A DNA stretch of 10,283 nucleotides from NCBI GenBank assembly GCA_027003085.1, contig JALWYR010000266.1, forward strand, positions 1 through 10,283, given 5' to 3'. The position numbers were made by a program, and so were the translations under genes. This document shows positions 7,671 to 10,283 of the stretch, piece by piece (within the stretch, counting starts at the first letter, position 1; the number at the start of each line of letters is the position of its first letter). The notes below the pieces were generated by a model. The model was not told the DNA's origin and searched no databases. It worked only from the letters and a program-made list of their open reading frames with translations. The stretch is from Flavobacteriales bacterium. Lineage in GTDB: Bacteria > Bacteroidota > Bacteroidia > Flavobacteriales > Flavobacteriaceae.

Positions 7671-7691
7671 GGCGCCGGTGTTCGGGGCGCC
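7671..7691. other. GC-rich hairpin in the divergent spacer
   Basis: Two copies of the palindrome GGCGCC (7671-7676 and 7686-7691) can pair across a 9-base loop. No T run follows on either strand, so it is not a standard terminator. It lies in a short GC-rich patch (about 7664-7740) between the divergent GCS2-CBS and DUF4846 genes and could be a regulatory site or chance. Confidence 0.35.
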
Positions 7692-7784
7692 GCAGGGCAA
7701 GCAAGCAATGCCGGTTTGTGCTAATGCATCCCGCCGGGTGCCTAAATAATAATACCGTAAACCAATACGTTAAATTTTATGCCT

Positions 7785-8654
7785 ATGAAAAAATTTCAAT
7801 GGATCATTATTGCACTATTTCAGCTTTCGTGTTCAAACGGGGCGGAGAACAATCAAGCAACAGCGCAGGACAACGCGAAGGGAACAGGTGAAATTATTCA
7901 CAAGGATGGCAAGACGGTGGAAACCAGGTTTTTACCACCAAAAGGATTTAAGCGTGTTCCGGCTACTCCGGGATCGTTTGCGGAATTTTTAAGGAAACTG
8001 CCTTTGAAACCTTGGGGATCGCCGGTGTTGTATTACAATGGAAATATAAAGGCAAACGGCGGCATTTATGTGTCGGTGATTGACCTGCCCATCGGCAACA
8101 CGGATTTGCACCAGTGTGCCGATGCAGTGATGCATCTGCGGGCGCTATACTTTTGGAAAACAAAGCAATACGATAAGATACATTTTGATTTTACCAACGG
8201 CTTCCGGGCGGATTACCGTAAGTGGATACAAGGCAAACGTATTGTGGTTGATGGCAACACAGTGTATTGGACGGATGCTGCGGCACCGGATAATTCGTTA
8301 CGGACTTTTTATAAGTTTATGCAAATGGTTTATGCTTATGCGGGGAGTTATTCGCTTAGCAAGGAATTGGTTCCCAAGTCCTTGAAAGATATTGCGCCGG
8401 GTGATGTATTTATTTTAGGCGGAATGCCCGGTCACGCCGAAATTGTTTTGGATGTGGCACAAAATCCCAAGACGGGCGAAAAGGTATTTTTGTTGGCTCA
8501 AAGCTATATGCCGGCCCAAGAAATTCAAATTTTGGCAAATCCCGTGGACAAAAACATCAGTCCATGGTATGCGGTAAGTTCTACCACAAACGGCCTTTTC
8601 ACACCACAATATTCTTTTGCTCCCGGCAGTTTAAAGACTTGGTCTAAGGAGTGA
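7785..8654 (+). CDS. DUF4846 family predicted lipoprotein
   Basis: This 289-residue exported protein of unknown biochemical function belongs to a family (DUF4846) I recognise from Bacteroidetes. Residues 1-15 (MKKFQWIIIALFQLS) form a short signal ending at Cys16, so lipidation is likely although the lipobox (QLSC) is atypical. Diagnostic segments are FAEFLRKLPLKPWGSPV (65-81), DLHQCADAVMHLRA (107-120), FTNGF..DYRKW (136-147), GDVFILGGMPGHAEIVLDVA (206-225) and LLAQSYMPAQEIQIL (236-250). The order of Cys111, His217 and Gln239 resembles NlpC/P60 peptidases; that is inference. An in-frame ATG 6 bases upstream (7779, MPMKK) is an equally possible start. Its 3' end (from 8589) is repeated beyond the following ATPase gene. 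No clear promoter is visible in the 221-base divergent spacer. Confidence 0.88.
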   Translation: MKKFQWIIIALFQLSCSNGAENNQATAQDNAKGTGEIIHKDGKTVETRFLPPKGFKRVPATPGSFAEFLRKLPLKPWGSPVLYYNGNIKANGGIYVSVIDLPIGNTDLHQCADAVMHLRALYFWKTKQYDKIHFDFTNGFRADYRKWIQGKRIVVDGNTVYWTDAAAPDNSLRTFYKFMQMVYAYAGSYSLSKELVPKSLKDIAPGDVFILGGMPGHAEIVLDVAQNPKTGEKVFLLAQSYMPAQEIQILANPVDKNISPWYAVSSTTNGLFTPQYSFAPGSLKTWSKE

Positions 8655-8759
8655 GGGTGTGGTTTGAGCTATACAAATCAACCTGATTTTTGTTTAAAAT
8701 GATACGAAAGGATATCGTAATGACTTAAAGTTATAACTTTTGGTCATTATGATGACGAA
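8589..8759 (+). repeat. Direct repeat copy 1: DUF4846 3' end plus linker plus palindrome
   Basis: This 171-base block recurs at 9909-10079, offset exactly 1320 bases. Its first 66 bases are the last codons of the DUF4846 gene. Bases 8664-8682 are identical in both copies (TTGAGCTATACAAATCAAC). The last 56 bases (8704-8759) are also identical. The coding part matches 39 of 48 bases (8589-8636). Around the stop codon small compensating gaps are needed. Homology ends sharply at 8759/8760, just before the ATPase promoter -7 box. Confidence 0.93.
8714..8753. repeat. 40-base imperfect palindrome, copy 1
   Basis: Left arm ATCGTAATGAC (8714-8724) pairs with right arm GTCATTATGAT (8743-8753), 11 pairs counting one G-T. 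Inside, after a 2-base mismatch on each side, lies the perfect 14-base palindrome AAAGTTATAACTTT (8727-8740). It has no following T run, so it is not a typical terminator. It could be a protein-binding dyad, a recombination site or an RNA hairpin. Confidence 0.85.
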
Positions 8760-8770
8760 TTTTATATTTG
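8739..8770 (+). promoter_or_regulatory. Bacteroidetes-type promoter of the AAA/DUF4143 ATPase gene
   Basis: TTTG (8739-8742) and TATATTTG (8763-8770) are separated by 20 bases, an exact match to both consensus boxes. The -33 box lies in the right half of the repeated palindrome, while the -7 box is just outside the repeat in unique sequence. Transcription would begin about 5-10 bases before the ATG at 8782, giving a very short leader. It supports that ATG over an in-frame ATG at 8740. Confidence 0.68.
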
Positions 8771-8781
8771 CCAAAAAAATT

Positions 8782-9903
8782 ATGTATCCGCGGCTTATTG
8801 AAAATAAGATTAAAGCTCAGGTAGGAAGTGGTAAAGCAATTATCGTTGTCGGGGCAAGGCAAGTTGGTAAAACCACATTGATAAAAAAGATACTCAAAGG
8901 ACAGGATTATTTGTTTCTTGATGGAGATGATCCTTCAATCAGGCAATTGTTGCAAAGTCCCAATACGGAACAAATTCGATCCATTTTGGCAGGAAATAAA
9001 ATTGTTTTTATAGACGAAGCTCAACGTATAGATGGCATAGGACTGACGCTTAAAATCATAACCGACCAATTTAAGGATGTGCAATTAATGGTTACGGGAT
9101 CGTCTTCTTTTGAATTGGGGAATAAGTTAAACGAAAGTTTAGCCGGCAGGAAGTGGGAATATGAATTGTTTCCCATAGCTTGGGAGGAATTTGAAAAAAA
9201 GGAAGGTTTTGTGAGTGCGGAACAACAGTTGGAAAACAGATTGTTGTATGGATTTTACCCGGATGTTCTGAATCATAAAGGAAATGAACGGGCAGTTTTG
9301 AAAAACCTTGTTAGCAGTTATTTATATCGCGATATACTTTCCTTTGCAGAAATCCGTAGGCCGGAAGTGTTGGATAAACTATTGTTGGCCCTTGCGTTTC
9401 AAATAGGAAATGAAGTGAATTATAACGAACTTTCAAAGTTAGTTGGTATAAACAAAATTACAGTTCAAAAATATATTGACATACTCGAAAAAGGATTCAT
9501 TATTTTCCGGTTAAACAGTTTCAGTAGAAATTTACGCAATGAAATCAAAAGAAACCGGAAAATATATTTTTACGATAACGGGATTAGGAATATGATAACC
9601 GGTAATTTTAGTGCACTAAACCTGCGAACGGATGTGGGTGCATTGTGGGAAAATTTTTTGGTGTCGGAACGGATGAAGCAAAACATTTATAAAGAAACTT
9701 TTGCTAGAATGTATTTTTGGCGAACCAAACAACAACAAGAAGTTGATTATGTTGAAGAGAAAGATGGGGAAATATATGGCTATGAGTTTAAGTGGCAAGC
9801 AAAAAATAAGGTGCGATTACCGAAGACTTTTGTCGAAACCTATCATGCCAAAACCAAAGTAATAGACAGAAATAATTTTAGAGAATTTGTTATTATAAAT
9901 TGA
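8782..9903 (+). CDS. AAA family ATPase with DUF4143 domain
   Basis: The protein has 373 residues. An N-terminal AAA_14 ATPase domain (about 15-140) has Walker A GARQVGKTT (24-32), Walker B IVFIDEAQ (74-81) and a sensor-like TGSSSFEL (105-112). Then a winged-helix-like stretch (about 205-250) leads to the C-terminal DUF4143 domain. That domain ends in a PD-(D/E)XK-like pattern: EVDYV (320-324) followed by YEFKW (334-338). The family is abundant and often multicopy in Bacteroidetes and archaea; its job is not established. The start is fixed by the promoter at 8739-8770 and by MYPRLIENKI, a usual family start. The gene is markedly more AT-rich than the metabolic genes (18 of 60 G/C at 9481-9540 against 40 of 60 at 6481-6540), which suggests acquisition by transfer. 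It lies exactly between two direct repeats and ends 5 bases before a DUF4846 gene remnant. No terminator is visible. Confidence 0.9.
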   Translation: MYPRLIENKIKAQVGSGKAIIVVGARQVGKTTLIKKILKGQDYLFLDGDDPSIRQLLQSPNTEQIRSILAGNKIVFIDEAQRIDGIGLTLKIITDQFKDVQLMVTGSSSFELGNKLNESLAGRKWEYELFPIAWEEFEKKEGFVSAEQQLENRLLYGFYPDVLNHKGNERAVLKNLVSSYLYRDILSFAEIRRPEVLDKLLLALAFQIGNEVNYNELSKLVGINKITVQKYIDILEKGFIIFRLNSFSRNLRNEIKRNRKIYFYDNGIRNMITGNFSALNLRTDVGALWENFLVSERMKQNIYKETFARMYFWRTKQQQEVDYVEEKDGEIYGYEFKWQAKNKVRLPKTFVETYHAKTKVIDRNNFREFVIIN

Positions 9904-9908
9904 AAGTG

Positions 9909-9973
9909 AACGGGCTTTACATGCCGAAATATTCCTTTGCACCCGGAAGTTTAAAGCCACGCCGGTGGATTGA
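9909..9973 (+). pseudogene. 3' remnant of a second DUF4846 gene
   Basis: Reading from 9909 gives NGLYMPKYSFAPGSLKP, which aligns without gaps to the C-terminus of the upstream DUF4846 protein (NGLFTPQYSFAPGSLKT, residues 269-285): 13 of 17 residues identical. Differences are partly silent third-base changes, so the fragment diverged as coding DNA. The equivalent TGA (9971-9973) is shifted by one base out of frame. Nothing of the rest of the gene precedes it; the ATPase coding sequence ends 5 bases earlier. It is therefore a truncated tail left after an insertion, deletion or recombination, not an expressed gene. Confidence 0.82.
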
Positions 9974-10033
9974 GGGCGTGGTATTGAGCTATACAAATCA
10001 ACTTGATACTTGTTTCGAATATGACGAAAGGAT

Positions 10034-10073
10034 ATCGTAATGACTTAAAGTTATAACTTTTGGTCATTATGAT
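10034..10073. repeat. 40-base imperfect palindrome, copy 2
   Basis: This is identical to the palindrome at 8714-8753, with the same 11-pair outer arms and the 14-base central dyad AAAGTTATAACTTT (10047-10060). Confidence 0.85.
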
Positions 10074-10109
10074 GACGAAATACATGATGAAATTAATAAT
10101 AGTCATGGA

Positions 10110-10145
10110 AGTTTAATGACTTGACAGGAGGAGTGAGGTAGTGGT
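10110..10145 (+). repeat. Possible third, decayed copy of the DUF4846 3' end
   Basis: These 36 bases align without gaps to 8628-8663, across the DUF4846 stop codon, with 28 matches including GGAGTGAGG and AGTTTAA. The GGA just before (10107-10109) matches the GGAAGTTTAA of copy 2. The palindrome does not follow it. The reading frame is lost (TAA appears at once). It may be a chance match or an older remnant. In the stretch 10146-10237 I see no gene or other signal. Confidence 0.45.
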
Positions 10146-10237
10146 AAAGTTTCGTATTTTAGGGCTTAATGGACAAAAAGTAGGCTGAAATTCTCTGAAC
10201 AGTTTGATTTTATTAGCTTTATCGCAAATCAAAGTAT

Positions 10238-10283
10238 ATGAATAAAAAAAATGCGTATTTTGTAATAGTCCACTCACCAAGAA
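10238..10283 (+). CDS. Possible start of a further gene, cut by the window end
   Basis: An ATG at 10238 opens a frame with no stop to the window edge, reading MNKKNAYFVIVHSPR. The A-rich second to fifth codons and AT-rich upstream are typical of starts in this genome. A TAGCTTTA (10214-10221), one base off the -7 consensus, lies upstream without a good -33 partner. Fifteen codons are too few to name a family or to be sure the frame is real. Confidence 0.35.
   Translation, partial: MNKKNAYFVIVHSPR

Larger units (their letters stand above)
9909..10079 (+). repeat. Direct repeat copy 2, downstream of the ATPase gene
   Basis: This is the partner of 8589-8759. It contains the DUF4846 3' remnant, the shared linker, a diverged stretch (10013-10023) and the identical 56-base end (10024-10079). 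After 10079 the sequence differs from what follows copy 1, and the -7 box present there is absent, so this copy should not act as the same promoter. Confidence 0.93.

Noticed and set aside
7655..7891. Small plus-strand frame overlapping the DUF4846 start
   Set aside because: It runs through the GC-rich spacer and into the DUF4846 coding region in another frame, without domain or start signals.
8714..8753. Integron attC site or insertion-sequence inverted end
   Set aside because: No RYYYAAC/GTTRRRY core boxes are found at the arms, no integrase or transposase is present, and the two copies are direct, not inverted, so neither fits as a named element.
8714..8753. Intrinsic terminator after the DUF4846 gene
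   Set aside because: The hairpin is AT-rich and not followed by a T run on either strand. The -33 box of the next promoter lies within it.
8740..8781. Upstream in-frame ATG extending the ATPase by 14 residues
   Set aside because: It would begin inside the repeated palindrome and upstream of the -7 box. MYPRLIENKI at 8782 is the usual family start.
1..10283. CRISPR array, tRNA or rRNA gene
   Set aside because: No regularly spaced short repeats and no cloverleaf or rRNA-like sequence were seen on either strand.

Overview
This window looks like chromosome from a Bacteroidota (Bacteroidetes) bacterium. Three things point there. Promoter candidates match the Bacteroidetes consensus (TTTG, about 19-20 bases, TAnnTTTG), clearest at 5620-5650 and 8739-8770. 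Starts are A-rich and lack Shine-Dalgarno sequences. The protein set is typical of the phylum: DUF4846 lipoprotein, AAA/DUF4143 ATPase, GCS2-CBS fusion, IorA. The genus cannot be read from this sequence.

Layout. Bases 1-1291 (minus) carry the N-terminal 430 codons of indolepyruvate:ferredoxin oxidoreductase alpha subunit (iorA), cut by the window edge. A small heat-shock protein (Hsp20) runs the other way at 1472-1906 and ends at a strong intrinsic terminator. A secreted protein of unknown function (1982-2476, minus) is convergent with it. Next comes a compact minus-strand operon read from 5594 down to 2609: a zinc-dependent succinylglutamate desuccinylase/aspartoacylase-family hydrolase, methylglyoxal synthase (mgsA), thiamine-monophosphate kinase (thiL) and a predicted lipoprotein. 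Its junctions are 2 bases, 0 bases and a 4-base ATGA overlap. Upstream on the same strand is a 635-residue protein (5656-7563) that joins a GCS2-type glutamate-cysteine ligase-like domain to two CBS domains.

Right part (7785 to the end, plus strand). This region is more AT-rich and looks accessory. A DUF4846 predicted lipoprotein is followed by an AAA/DUF4143 ATPase. The ATPase gene lies between two direct copies, offset by exactly 1320 bases, of a 171-base block. The block holds the 3' end of a DUF4846 coding sequence, a linker, and a 40-base imperfect palindrome. The second copy is therefore a remnant of another DUF4846 gene, sitting 5 bases after the ATPase stop codon. The coding part has diverged between copies (39/48 identical), while the last 56 bases, including the palindrome, are identical. 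A shorter and weaker third copy of the DUF4846 3' end may lie at 10110-10145. The ATPase promoter appears to straddle the edge of the first copy. The last 46 bases open a possible new reading frame.

Functionally the left two thirds is ordinary metabolism: 2-oxoacid oxidation, amide/peptide-bond chemistry on glutamate- or aspartate-like substrates, the methylglyoxal bypass, and thiamine diphosphate synthesis. The unusual part is the repeat-flanked ATPase cassette with duplicated 3' gene ends and a conserved palindrome.
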